A stretch of 64,000 bases of DNA from Mangrovimonas sp. YM274 (GTDB lineage: Bacteria; Bacteroidota; Bacteroidia; Flavobacteriales; Flavobacteriaceae). The DNA lies in assembly GCF_030908385.1 (NCBI RefSeq), contig NZ_CP133091.1:1908128-1972127 (forward strand). Direction: 5' to 3'. Positions 63,605-64,000 of the stretch are shown here, piece after piece (position 1 is the first letter of the stretch; every line of letters starts with the position of its first letter). The notes beneath the pieces were generated by a model, which was given only the letters and a program-made list of their open reading frames with translations, made no database searches and was not told the origin of the DNA. The position numbers and the translations under genes are program-made.

Positions 63605-64000
63605 ATGATTAAAAATTACTGGAACAAAGGAAAGCGACAAAAACAGATCTCTGTTGTTTTGGGTATTGTGATATTGCTAGCGCTATTCATTTTAAGGGAT
63701 GATTATCAACCAGCCCTTTTGTTCATTAGAAAATATATCTTTTTCATTTTGTTGTCGGGAGTTATATTGGCCTTTGGTTTGCATAAATTCCGTAATCAAG
63801 CCCATACAGGAAAACGGATTCTAATTTTAGGAATCTTATTGGTGTTTTTTGGGTTTCTATACGTTTTGGGCTGGCATTTCAAAATGTACGATTATATGAA
63901 AACTTATAACGTCTATAACCACCTCAATAGGGTAGAGATAGACGATTTACCGCTTACACAAAATGAGCGCATTCAACCGCTTCAGAATATTTTTTCCATG
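63605..64000 (+). CDS. Membrane protein, truncated by window end
   Basis: An open frame from ATG at 63605 runs past the window end (132 codons seen). Transmembrane segments are at about residues 15-32, 43-58 and 72-92. The sequence after that (KTYNVYNHLNRVEIDDLPLT) is soluble. It starts 10 bases after the previous stop, so the two are co-transcribed. No family can be named from this much. Confidence 0.7.
   Translation, partial: MIKNYWNKGKRQKQISVVLGIVILLALFILRDDYQPALLFIRKYIFFILLSGVILAFGLHKFRNQAHTGKRILILGILLVFFGFLYVLGWHFKMYDYMKTYNVYNHLNRVEIDDLPLTQNERIQPLQNIFSM

Noticed and set aside
1-64000. tRNA, rRNA or CRISPR arrays
   Set aside because: The noncoding gaps are short; none shows cloverleaf pairing or regularly spaced direct repeats.

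Overview
The window is AT-rich chromosomal DNA of a marine-type member of the Flavobacteriaceae (Bacteroidota). The evidence is the gliding gene pair gldF/gldG, many Flavobacteriia-type lipoproteins and TonB/porin-type outer-membrane proteins, promoters of the TTG-N19/20-TAnnTTTG form, almost no Shine-Dalgarno sequences, and gene orders such as zapA-6S RNA-rny. It is almost entirely coding (57 genes, the last one cut by the window edge). I see no rRNA, tRNA, CRISPR array, prophage or insertion sequence. No gap between genes exceeds about 265 bases.

Region by region. 0-9 kb is housekeeping: a persulfide dioxygenase-rhodanese, dnaN, a fused gldF-gldG, an ABM protein, a SAM hydrolase, phoH and purC. 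9-21 kb is an uptake and acetate/aldehyde region: a DcaP-type porin, an AGCS symporter, a DUF4212-SSS symporter pair, a GH1 beta-glucosidase, an AraC regulator divergent from aldehyde dehydrogenase, then DUF779 and acetyl-CoA synthetase. 21-29.4 kb is a minus-strand run: M23 peptidase, TonB-dependent receptor, Gfo/Idh/MocA oxidoreductase and GH2 lipoprotein. 29.5-32.9 kb is a cell-division/RNA block: ZapB-like coiled coil, ZapA, a 6S RNA with strong covering secondary structure, RNase Y and XerD. 33-35.6 kb has three small beta-barrel proteins and aroQ. 35.7-46.4 kb has lpdA, a lipoprotein MsrB, glgB, a GH31 alpha-glucosidase, an M48 lipoprotein protease, an MFS exporter and two tandem lipoproteins. 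46.5-55.2 kb has DoxX, an acyl-CoA carboxylase beta subunit, the FMN reductase-MarR-pirin operon, a 60-residue membrane protein with EttA, a surface lipoprotein, a small membrane protein and an MBL-fold lipoprotein.

55.4-64 kb is the least explained part: a long coiled-coil protein, an unknown 352-residue protein, an unusual AAA+ ATPase, a NudK-like Nudix hydrolase and an unknown 411-residue protein, the last three translationally coupled, followed by membrane and surface proteins. It looks like one functional module and is the best candidate here for an undescribed system.

Functional links. GlgB and GH31 handle alpha-glucans. ALDH, DUF779 and Acs would turn aldehyde into acetyl-CoA under an AraC regulator, with the ActP-type symporter possibly importing acetate. 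The MarR-controlled unit looks like a redox/electrophile response. Several genes (phoH, the GH2 and the TonB receptor) must start at TTG.
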